64,000 nt of DNA from Prosapia bicincta. Taxonomy: Eukaryota > Arthropoda > Insecta > Hemiptera > Cercopidae. The notes beneath the pieces were generated by a model. That model searched no databases and was not told where the DNA came from. It was given only the letters and a program-made list of their open reading frames with translations. Positions 48,901 to 58,917 of this stretch are shown here, one piece after another. Position 1 is the stretch's first letter, and every line of letters starts with the position of its first letter. The stretch spans positions 214,623,575 through 214,687,574 of the forward strand of contig JBAIZL010000001.1 in the NCBI GenBank assembly GCA_036971475.1, read 5' to 3'. A program made the translations under genes and the position numbers.

Positions 48901-48936
48901 AATAAACTGTTAGATCTAACTTCAGAAGAAGACACT

Positions 48937-49830
48937 TTGGAGACAATAAGTAATTATCATGTTAGCAAAACTAATCACCATGGGATACAGGAAACATACG
49001 AACAAATCAAGCGTAGATATTATTGGCCTAATTTAAAATCACTCATTCAAAATTTCATAAACCAATGTGAGATATGCCAAAGAACTAAATACGACAGAAT
49101 TCCCTTACAGCTAGAAATGAATCTGACACCTACAGCTGCCAGACCATTTCAAATAATTCACGTCGACACAATATCTCTGGAGAAAAATTGTTTTATCAGC
49201 ATAGTTGACGCTTTCTCACGATACGGTCAAGCTTATAGCTTGGGAAGCTCTCAAGCTACAGAGATCGCAGACAAGTTATTAGATTACTTCACACATTTCT
49301 GCTTACCAACAGTTATTATCTCAGACAATGGAACGGAGTTTAATAACAGAGTTGTAAAAGAGATATTAGACCTGCATAAAATAAAAATTCATTTTATAAA
49401 CACACAAAACCCCAGTCAAACGGATTATGTGAAAGATTTCATTCTACTTTAGTAGAACACATAAGGCTGTTAAATAATCAAGTTGAATTCAAAAAGGACA
49501 GTATAATTATAAAAGTTAAATATGCTATAATAGCTTATAACAATAGCATACATTCAGTCACGAAATTAACGCCGTGTGAAGTCTTATTTGGACACATAAA
49601 CTCAAGCACACTATTAGATATAGATTTAGAAAAACAGATTGTAAATGACTACGTTTTAAACCATAAGGAAAAAACAAAAATTCTCTATGAAAACATTAGA
49701 AACACTAATCAAAAAATTAAAGAAAAAGTTTTAGAAAAAAGAAATAGAAACAAAGAACCACTTCCAGAAATACCATCTGAAGTTTATATAGTCAGTTCAG
49801 AAACAAAGCTAAACGAAGAACAAATATAGC
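48937..49830 (+). pseudogene. LTR element integrase, frameshifted near the catalytic Glu
   Basis: The zinc finger has HVSKTNHHG and CEICQ. Catalytic Asp residues are in IIHVDTISL and ISDNGTEF. The first frame then ends at TDYVKDFILL and a TAG. The adjacent frame carries on with CERFHST, so the catalytic Glu survives but one base was lost in the AACCCCAG region near 49415. The C-terminal part (IAYNNSIHS, TPCEVLFGH) follows in that frame to about 49828. Confidence 0.85.
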
Positions 49831-50762
49831 AAGGAAGAAATAGCTTCAATAAATAAAGAAAGAAAAACTAGAAAAATAAAGCCTAGACATCATAACACAA
49901 AAGAAAAAATACATTTGTCGAAAATTAAAAGGCCTAAGAAGATAAAAAATGTAATTAATGACCAAAATCCTTCTTGTTCATATTCAACACAACCAAATTA
50001 AAATCAATACCATACCTTTGTCCACTAATTCTATGCAAGAAACTTTATTAAACTTTTAAACAACATTGTTTCTATTAATTGTATGTGTTACAAACTTTTG
50101 TAATTAATTAAATGATGTGTAACTAATTACGGTAATAAGTATTGTTAATTATTTGAAATATGTTAATCACAGTAAAAAAAAAATGTAATTGAAGAAAATT
50201 AGAAACTATACTCTTAAGAGATAACAAAAGACAAGAATTCTTATAAAAAGACTATGATCCTTTATCAAATCTATAACAGGCAATTTGAATGTAAATGATG
50301 GTAAAAAATTATGAAAAATTATATAAAACTTTTATTGTAATCAATGAAAATTTTGTAAATTAAAAAGGAAGTCAAGTATTGTGAATTATAATGAAAATGA
50401 CTTTGTTGAATTAGAAAACACGATTAGAGTTAATTATAAATTAGATTCTGATAACAATTGTATATGTTATAAACATGTTGTATCTATCCTATGATAGAAA
50501 AGACTCATTTTAAATTGTATTAATCAATTCCAAATACTTTTGCTCAGTTGAATTATAATGAGCAGCAAATTAGACTATAAAATGCCCATCATCAAAAACA
50601 ATAACACCTACAAACTACGAGTATACTGTGTTGGAAATCGCAGACAACCCATTTAACTGGATTCCAGAGATCAACCTTCGCCTGGCGACCTTCTCCAGTG
50701 AAGAGGACTTCAACCGATGCCGAAACTTCGCAAAACCCCGAAGTTTTCTTTAGGGATGGAGA

Positions 50763-51041
50763 AGTTATGTGAACCTTTCATAATAAAATGCGTGCTAGGA
50801 AATTTCCTGCTTACGCAGCTTTTGTATGATATAGGTGGTGAGAACAGAGCCCCAGCAGTGTGTAACTCGCCTCTGTATCGAACAGACATCTTCCACTCCA
50901 ATTGAGTGCATATCAATTGAATTGTTTTATTAAGTAATTTATGTAACAGTTTTCTAAATTAATTGTTATTAAATTCAATAAAGGTTTATAAAAATAAAAA
51001 TCATTTTTTAAAACCTTTCCAGCTTAATATAACACGTAACT
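50763..51041 (+). repeat. Right LTR
   Basis: 279 bp from AGTTATGTGAACC to CACGTAACT, followed by TATATATA. It is preceded by agggatggaga, the probable polypurine primer. Confidence 0.9.
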
Positions 51042-51130
51042 TATATATATGGTTATTATTATTACTTGTAAATAATATTTTCCAAATAATAATAATAACT
51101 TCATAAAGTCAGTGCAATGAAAAATAATGG

Positions 51131-51136
<6 letters not shown>

Positions 51137-51221
<85 letters not shown>

Positions 51222-51289
51222 AAATATGTTTTCTTGTTTAATAATTTAAAACAACAAGGTTATTCAAATACAAGAATATTAATTAATGA

Positions 51290-51349
<60 letters not shown>
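51137..51349. repeat. Two (TA)n tracts
   Basis: TA tracts at 51137-51217 and 51293-51349 flank 75 bp of AT-rich DNA. A minus-strand PLE end segment follows. Confidence 0.93.
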
Positions 51350-51352
<3 letters not shown>

Positions 51353-51719
51353 GGTTAGTTTTGGTTGGTAAAGATTATTTAGATTTTTTGGACTAGGAGA
51401 CTGACAGACTTACCTTGGTAAGAGTCCACTCTGTAGTCTTGAAATAGAAACACATAAAAGCACTTAAACAATGATATATTTCAACCACACAGTGGTCTTT
51501 GTCAATCGAAGAAAAAACACAAAAAGAAATATGAGAGAATGAAAAAAAAAAAAAAAAAAAAATTTGAGTGATTCGACAATGGTCAATTGACCGAAAGGTG
51601 CCTCATCACTCAAGGTAAAATTATTGCAATTAATGGTGGATAAAATTACTTACAATAGTAATATATTAACTTCATAAAGTCAGTGCAACGGAAAAACAAT
51701 GGATAATGTTAAATATCAA

Positions 51720-51720
<1 letters not shown>
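51350..51720 (-). repeat. PLE family A end: terminal marker and hammerhead-like segment
   Basis: The minus-strand marker at about 51395-51412 with its flank is followed by an A-run (51542-51562). Then comes a plus-strand end segment with the complete hammerhead-like motif and the aacttcataaagtcagtgcaac tail, as at 39.6 kb. No coding body is present. Confidence 0.75.
51564..51613 (+). ncRNA. Hammerhead-like motif with altered core (PLE family A type)
   Basis: Stem I TTGAGTGAT/ATCACTCAA (9 bp, perfect) encloses TCGACAA, one T, stem II GGTC/GACC with loop AATT, GAAA, stem III GG-TG-CC closed by the A-T pair, and TC. The layout equals that of the canonical motifs at 9.5 and 10.6 kb. The core CUGANGA reads UCGACAA: position 3 C to U, 4 U to C, 8 G to A. 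Positions 3 and 8 pair in the active structure, so that pair has changed from C-G to U-A. Activity is unknown. Confidence 0.5.

Positions 51721-51721
<1 letters not shown>

Positions 51722-51771
<50 letters not shown>
51722..51771. repeat. (TA)n microsatellite
   Basis: A TA tract of about 50 bp directly after gttaaatatcaaga, the same junction as at 39658. Confidence 0.95.
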
Positions 51772-51778
<7 letters not shown>

Positions 51779-51779
51779 A

Positions 51780-51904
51780 AGTATGTATAAAAAGAAGGGG
51801 TATGATACAAATATTGTTTTATACTCCACCACGGACCAATCGATGGTGGAGATATTCCGATAAGGAGAAGTGGGCCGCCAGCTGAGAAAGGTTGGGAACC
51901 ACTG
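51780..51904 (-). mobile_element. hAT-like element end fragment
   Basis: Read on the minus strand it begins CAGTGGTTCCCAACCTTTCT and continues with a GGCGGCCCA box. Both are familiar from the terminal region of hAT elements in animals. It is cut by the TA tract, and the other end is not found. Confidence 0.55.
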
Positions 51905-53384
51905 TATTAGAACATTCAAAGTTTCTGAAGAAACTTTCATGCTAAGCTTTCGGACTACACCAAATTGATTGATTGGAAAACATGTTTAACGACACCCTCC
52001 ATTAATGGAAAAACCATCATCCATAATGGACATGATCATCATTAATAAAAATGGCAATATGCCACAGTTTGATTTTTTAAGTACCTGTTTCACATGCAAG
52101 CATTAAATAGCGACACAAGCTGCTGGAAAAGTATCCAGATAATATAACAAGGGGTGGGTATATAGGTGCCACCATGAAATCTAGGGCTTTGATGCAAACT
52201 TTTAAAACAAATCTGGTATCAAGACAATAAAAAAACGTTTGTCTCTTTCCAAAATTGGTTGGATAGGTCATGGATGAAATTTGTTTTACAGCCACCTCTT
52301 CATTTGATCATTTCAACAAAATATATTTTTAGAAATTGGAAAAGAGCTGCCAGATTGTGTAACTACATCATGTAAGAAAACCTAATGACAAAAATACTCT
52401 AAAATACAATTAAAAAACCAGATTTATTTTTAGGCTTAATGTACAATTCTTAAAATGAATGGTGAATCTTTTTTTTAACATGCTTAGGCTTAAAAAATGA
52501 AATGTTATAGTATTTTTTCAAACTATTATCTGTCTTATTTAAAAACCTACTGTTTGCAAATTATAAAGATTTTAATCAATGCTTCACAGCTGCATACAGT
52601 TCTGCATCACTGTCAAAGAGCTGTATTAAGGTCATGCCATCACTGCTGGAAAGAGATGGTAATTTCTTGGAGCCAGATCTGGAATGTGTTGAGGATGACC
52701 AAACACCACTACTATAAAATCATTCACAAATTGTCTAGTAAGATAGGTTCGGTATTATTAGGAATTATGCTGATTTCCTGATTTTTGTTATTTTTTCAGC
52801 CTTTTGTTATGTTTCACAATTGACATGTTTCATTTATGATTCTCCTGAATTATGACAATGTAATTTCTTTGTATTTGTAAAGCAGTATTTTTTTTCATTG
52901 TTAATTAATCAGGTACAAGGCTAGACCACCCAGGTTGATTCTAATCATGAACATTTTAAACATAATGCACCACTGCATCATCACTCTACCGTCTCTCATT
53001 ATCCCATATTCTTTTTCCACATAAGATCATATTACAATTCCTTTGTTTTGGCATTTTTATGCTAATTCTCCTACATTGGTATTGTAAACATACTAATCAC
53101 CTAAAAATAAAACGATAGTGTGCAGATGAGATTTTGACAGTGAGATATCTTTAACCAAAACATATTTTAGATGAAGAAATGTTGGTTAGCTGTACTAGAG
53201 ATTATATGGGTTTTCTTACATGTTTTAGGCTTAATTATTTATATATTTTAAAGTTTATAAATATAAACACACTTTTAGTAATAAATTTATAATTATTAAA
53301 ATCACGATAAAAAATTATACTTATGTACATAATTAAAAAACTACTAATTAACAAACAGTATAAAACATATGAAATTAAACTTAC
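51905..53384. other. Intron DNA; possible eroded repeat
   Basis: 52560-52760 reads in parts like an old coding relic (PSLLERDGNFLEPDLECV), not identified. The rest is AT-rich. Confidence 0.4.
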
Positions 53385-53606
53385 CAATATATCATAATCA
53401 TCTTGTGTGATAGGGGACATGAACACTTTTTGGAGTGGTGGAACTGTTTCAATCGCTTTTACCATTACAATATCATTTTCTCTGAGGTCAAGCCCTTGAG
53501 CAAATGTTGCATTTATTCCTACAGTGCAGTCATTTAACCTCACTGGTCGAGAGCCCCAAGTAAAATAATATTCATGTGTTCGACAAGAAAGTTTTAATCC
53601 TGAAAA
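53385..53606 (-). CDS. PEX1: PEX1 coding exon 2 (N-terminal domain)
   Basis: Exon of 74 codons, phase 0 at both ends, acceptor TTTTAG and donor GTAAGT. It encodes about residues 33-106, including YYFTWGSRPVRLN and ITQDDYDIL. The second block matches the PEX1 N-terminal signature that reads LSADDWEIL in vertebrates. A second AG lies 7 nt downstream, but only the first keeps the frame with coding exon 1. Confidence 0.9.
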
Positions 53607-53809
53607 CTAAAATTTATTGTTTTTAATTTAGATTATTAATAATAAAAATATTTAAAGATATAATCAAAAGGTCTAGGAAGTTCAGGATGAACCAAAATTA
53701 TCGAAGTATATTATTCAACTATAATATGGTATGCCCTAAATCAATATATCAGGTAGAACAATTCTAGAAAGATAACCAGCTGAAAATAAATGATTAATCT
53801 ACTTTTATA

Positions 53810-53815
<6 letters not shown>

Positions 53816-53849
<34 letters not shown>

Positions 53850-53930
53850 TGTCTGTCAGTCTCCTATCTAGTCAAAAAATTCCTAAGTAAGCTTTAAGCT
53901 CTACTAGAACTAACCTATATATTATAACAT
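53816..53930 (+). repeat. (GT)n tract and PLE end segment
   Basis: A GT microsatellite runs directly into the PLE terminal marker tctgtcagtctcctatctag, and is followed by agctctactagaactaacc, as near 34960 in inverted orientation. Confidence 0.8.
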
Positions 53931-55034
<1,104 letters not shown>

Positions 55035-55200
55035 GGACTGGGAGACTGACAGACTTACCTTGGTAAGAGTCTACTCTGTAGTCTTGAAATAGAAACACAT
55101 AAAAGCACTTAAACAATGATATATTTCAACCACACAGTGGTCTTTGTCAATCGAAGAGAAAACACAAAAAGAAATATGAGAGAATGAAATAAAATAAAAA

Positions 55201-55244
<44 letters not shown>

Positions 55245-55278
55245 TTTCACTGTATAAAAAGAATCTTACTTGGTATTT

Positions 55279-55325
55279 ATGCAAGTTAACTTTCAAAGAT
55301 TGGTTGTACCTCCATCATCGGGCAT
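55279..55325 (-). ncRNA. Hammerhead-like motif, one core change (left arm)
   Basis: Minus strand: stem I ATGC/GCAT, core CCGATGA (55321-55315), one T, stem II GGAGGT/ATCTTT with wobble pairs, GAAA, stem III GT-TA-AC, cleavage position TT. Only position 4 (U to C) deviates from the invariant core. Whether it cleaves is open. Confidence 0.55.
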
Positions 55326-55385
55326 CATTGACCGGGGGGGGGGGGGGTTGTAGTACATTGCTGTCTACTACACCCCCAGTCAACG

Positions 55386-55432
55386 ATGGCCGATGATGGA
55401 GATACGACCAATCTTTGAAAGTTAACTCGCAT
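55386..55432 (+). ncRNA. Hammerhead-like motif, one core change (right arm)
   Basis: The mirror counterpart with independent changes: the stem II strand is GGAGAT against ATCTTT (a G-U has become A-U), the cleavage position is TC, and stem I has one G-G mismatch next to the core CCGATGA. A stem II that stays paired despite substitutions supports a real fold. Confidence 0.5.
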
Positions 55433-55488
55433 AAATACCAAGAAAGATTCTTGTTTAAGTACACAAGTGAAAGTGATAAGTGTATACA

Positions 55489-56115
55489 AGCACCTTTAGG
55501 TCACTTGACCATTGTCGAATCAGTGAATTAATTTTCTCTATTTTTCTGGTGTGGTTGTTCGTTCCGTGATGTTGGTATTTGTTGACGTCATACATGTTTC
55601 TTCTTGAGCTGCGTGTATAATGTTTTTAAATAGTACGTCACCTGCATATGTTGTATATAGGTTCATTAAATTGTTGTGTATGTTTTTATAAATGTAGTAT
55701 TTTTCTAGTGAGTTTAGTTCTATTAGGTTATTATTTATTTCAAGTATGGTTAGTTTATTTTCGTAATTTGTTATATCATGTTTACGTGATATTAGGTGTC
55801 CTGCAACATTTGATGCTTTTGTATTTTTATTTTTGAATGCTCTGTAATGTTCTTCAAATCTTATTTTAAATGATCTGGTTGTTTTTCCTATGTAAAATGC
55901 TTTGCAGGTCGTTACATGTAATTTTGTAAATTCCTGATAGGTTACGTACTATTCAAAAACATTATACACGCGGCTCAAGAGGAAACATGTATGACGTCAA
56001 CAAATACCAACATCACGGAACGAACAACCACACCAGAAATATAGAGAAAATTAATTCAGTGATTCGACAATGGTCAAGTGACCATAGGTTTCTCATTACA
56101 GGTAAAATTATTGCT
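55489..56115. repeat. PLE family D 3' ends in inverted orientation around an endonuclease piece
   Basis: The segment 55489-55640 recurs inverted at 55944-56101: acatgtatgacgtcaacaaa, accaacatcacggaacgaac and gattcgacaatggtcaagtg. Both outer ends carry the altered hammerhead-like core TCGACAATGG followed by a GGTC hairpin, with further decay. Confidence 0.85.
55552..55938 (-). pseudogene. PLE GIY-YIG endonuclease (family D), no usable start
   Basis: The minus strand encodes SGIYKITCND, then after a frameshift KAFYIGKTTRSFKIRFEEHY, KASNVAGHLISRKHDIT and LEKYYIYKN. These are the GIY, YIG, Arg, His and Glu elements of a PLE endonuclease. The frame then runs through into the 3' repeat without a stop for some distance. 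Confidence 0.75.
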
Positions 56116-56371
56116 AAACACTTTTAAATGTTTTAAACTTGCCTATAGTAGCACTTACTTTGCTTGTTGAGGACGGCCGTTTCGGGAGATGTGTCTCTTT
56201 GTCAACTCAGACCGCAACTCATGATGCTCGGCTTGCAATATTAACATTTGTTGATTCCATCTTCGTGTTACGGTATGAGTTGACAAAGGGACACATCTCC
56301 TGAAACGGCCGTCCTCAACAAGCAAAGTAAGTGCTACTATAGGCAAGTTTAAAACATTTAAAGGTGTTTAG
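56114..56371. repeat. Inverted repeat, arms of about 95 bp
   Basis: The arms share aacttgcctatagtagcac, ttactttgcttgttgaggac and ggccgtttc...agatgtgtc. A related single copy lies at about 5560-5720. The middle contains gttgattccatcttcgtg, which recurs inverted at about 56392-56411. No transposase was found. Confidence 0.85.
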
Positions 56372-57340
56372 TGATTACTAGTAGCTCACACGAAGATGGA
56401 ATCAACAAATGTTAAAATTATTGCATTTAGTGGTGGAAAACATTATTTACAAGTAATAATAATAACTTCATAAAGTCAGTGCAACGGAAAAATAATGGTC
56501 AATGTGAAATATCACTATATATATATTAATTAATATTCTGCCCCGACAGCAGAAAATCCCTCAAAATAAAAACGTCCCTCAACATAAAAAAATATGGGGG
56601 TATCATAGCAAAAACTGAATGGCTAGAAACAACAAAAGACCATTTCTCAAGAGGACCATTAATTATTTATATGACCAAAAATACTTGTGGTAATTAATAT
56701 AAGAATATGAAAAATGGTTTTTCCAACAAAAAGACAGAAAGTTGTTTTACTAATCTAGACGAAATCTAAATAAAACAGCAGATCCTCAAAATTTGGATTT
56801 CTGAAAACTTTTACATCTGATTTCAGTTATGGCAGAAGCATTTCTAAAATAAACAATTAAAATACGTTTAATTAACATTAAAAATAAACAAAAATGTATC
56901 AGTAAATTTTAAAATATCATAGAAAAGATAAACATCTTTTGTGGTTTATTTTGCCACACATTTGCTATCTATATTTTTAAAACAATATTCTACATTTCAA
57001 GACAATGAATCAACTGTTTTCAAAGTGAAGAGCTTACATCAACCTAATTCAAGGAACAATTTATTAGAAACTATCTAGTCTCTAGGCATCACTTATGAAA
57101 GGGTTTACTTAAAAATAAAAGTTGACGAAGAAACTTGAAATGGTGTTTTGTTTTGAAAAACTGTGGCAAATATAAAAACATACTATCAAATATGTGGTTC
57201 ATCATTATTACAAAAAATTAACTGCTCGCTTGCTCACACACACACACACACACACACACTTATATATAAATATACACGCTACGTGTGTGTGTGTACTACA
57301 TATTTTAAAAAACTAACAATTTTTTAAATTTTAAACTTAC

Positions 57341-57454
57341 TTTTGAATTGTTTAATTTCCGTAACCACTTGTCAGAAAAATATAAAAAGCAATCCTTAGC
57401 ATGAACATATTCCAATGTAAATGATTCTTCCAGCATTGTTCTGATATTCTATTT
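57341..57454 (-). CDS. PEX1: PEX1 exon with start codon (coding exon 1)
   Basis: This is the first coding exon of PEX1. PEX1 is a AAA+ ATPase that works with PEX6 as a hexamer to pull the import receptor PEX5 out of the peroxisomal membrane. The ATG is at 57436 and 32 codons follow, with the core KDCFLYFSDKWLRKL. This resembles the PEX1 N-terminal double-psi barrel segment, where vertebrate PEX1 has a similar RDCFLHLPRRL stretch. The donor GTAAGT follows at 57340 in phase 0. A good acceptor (TTTCTGTTTAG) lies 18 nt upstream of the ATG, so the 5' UTR is split and continues upstream. I chose this ATG because it is the only in-frame start before the conserved block. Confidence 0.85.
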
Positions 57455-58378
57455 CTAAACAGAAACAAGATATATATTAACCATTTAAGATGTACACTAC
57501 TTTTGAGATGATTTAATTTATTAAAAGCTATGAGATTATGTCAAGAACAATAATATTTAGTGATTTATAACTTATAAAAGTAAATAGAGAAGTTGTTTAA
57601 CACATACATACAATTTTGTCAACTGTTTTACAAATTCTACACCTTGACATTAGATTTTTTTAGTTTGCCCCTTGTGTAATCTAATTCTTTACATTAAGTT
57701 TTCAAAAGTAATTTCAATTATACGTTTATGCAAGTCATGGTATTATTCAGATTCAACTTAGTTTCGCTGAATGTCATAGACAACAAAATTTACAATAAAT
57801 AAGTTGATATTTATTTTTTCCTAATGCACAATACATACTAAATACATAACTGTAACATAATAGATACTCCCAAATCAAAAACCAACCACAGCAGAACCTC
57901 AATATAACAGAATCTATTAATCTGAATATCGCCTAAAGTGAACTGTATTTTGAAGATCACACCAATCACCAACCATAAAAAGACACCACACAGCCAGCGC
58001 TGGTTAGATGTCTACAAAGCTAGTGACACTGTTGCTTATAACTTCTGCCAAGTGACAATCTCTCTACAAATGTTGCAAATTAACTGTAAATGGTTAATGT
58101 TTATAACTGTAACTTATCAACTATTGACAAATGTTTTTGTAAATAAATAAACATCCTGCCCTAACCAACAGATCACTGCCTTGAAACCTAGCTTCTGTTA
58201 ATAAACAAAATCAAAACGCTTTCATTAGCAATCTGAAGACCTAGTTAGATCTAAGAAAAATAACTTATTACACTTTTGCTTGCGACCAGACTTTTTGTCA
58301 ACTAAAGGTTGTTAAATTTCGAAATCTTGTTGCTGTTCATGACGTGCTGGTTGTGTAATAAGTTGTTGAATTGTTAAC

Positions 58379-58588
58379 TTACACTTGGAGGAGACGTTTT
58401 CGTCTTACGACTTCTTTTATTTGTTTTGTGTTCACTTTAGCGTATTTAGGAGTGATGTTATTTTTAAGACACGTTTTGTTGAATTGAATGAGTGCGTGTG
58501 TTTTCCTAATCTTCAAAATTGTGATCCGAAATTGTTGAACTTCTGCTTGCCAGGCTTCATTAAATATCAAAATTTTGTTGCTGTTCAT
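58379..58588 (-). pseudogene. Possible PLE N-terminal fragment
   Basis: The minus strand encodes ILKIRKTHALIQFNKTC and LKNNITPKYAKV. It resembles the N-terminal PLE pattern seen at 36.5 kb (HILFLEACLNLGITPKG). The match is short and the assignment tentative. Confidence 0.4.
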
Positions 58589-58685
58589 GACGAGCTGGTT
58601 GTTAATTACTTATTACACTTTTGCTTATTAAACGAGCAAAAGTGTAATAAGTAATTAACAACCAGCTCGTCATGAACAGCAACAA
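58575..58685. repeat. Hairpin with 51-bp arms
   Basis: Perfect arms (58575-58625 and 58635-58685) around a 9-base loop, containing ttcatgacgagctggttgtt. The same sequence is found without inversion at about 58320-58380 and 62925-62960. Confidence 0.9.
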
Positions 58686-58917
58686 GATTTCGAAGAAAAA
58701 TAACATTGTAATTGAATTTTACATTACAGTAGTGAATATGTTATCAGATTTTTAATCGCTGTAAATAAAACTTAACATATTTTAATCCATTTATTTCTTT
58801 ATATTAACCTTTTACAGTTTTTTCCCAGGTTGTATTTGCATTTTAACCACTTTAGCAGATTTTCACTATGCAGACAACACTCAACCTCAATTAATCTATT
58901 ATAATGAAGTTCTACTG

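Larger units (their letters stand above)
44392..51041 (+). mobile_element. Gypsy-type LTR retrotransposon (17.6/297-like), degraded
   Basis: It has two LTRs, a primer-binding site TGGCGCAGTCGGTAGGAC directly after the left LTR (tRNA-Ser type, as in 17.6 and 297), gag, protease, RT, RNase H and integrase in that order, and a purine-rich stretch before the right LTR. No env-like frame is seen in the 0.7 kb between integrase and the right LTR. The LTR edges AGT...ACT fit the errantivirus-like group. At least one stop and five frameshifts make it inactive. Confidence 0.9.
55253..55500. repeat. Inverted repeat with G-run loop and hammerhead-like motifs
   Basis: Arms (about 55253-55332 and 55378-55475) share cttggtatttatgc, agttaactttcaaagattgg and ccatcatcgg in opposite orientation. 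The loop holds 12 consecutive G (55335-55347 region). Confidence 0.85.
57889..58917. mobile_element. Possible pogo-like element, ends only
   Basis: The ends CAGCAGAACCTCAATATAAC and CAGTAGAACTTCATTATAAT (read inward) are inverted and share attaatc boxes further in, like the other pogo ends of this window. The flanks are not clean TA. Its interior is filled with other repeats. Confidence 0.4.

Noticed and set aside
50000..50760. An env gene in the LTR element
   Set aside because: This interval has no open frame of useful length and no signal peptide or membrane pattern.
44388..51045. TATA target duplication as proof of the LTR element insertion site
   Set aside because: Both flanks are TA repeats, so a shared TATA is expected by chance.
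51117..51353. Frames of repeated Ile-Tyr
   Set aside because: Simple products of (TA)n tracts. The same applies to 801-1130, 35919-36110, 39868-40162, 51716-51940 and 54916-55116.
56150..56340. Hammerhead in the inverted repeat with TTGAGGAC
   Set aside because: The core TTGAGGA is close, but no stem I partner lies at the right place and GAAA is GAGA.
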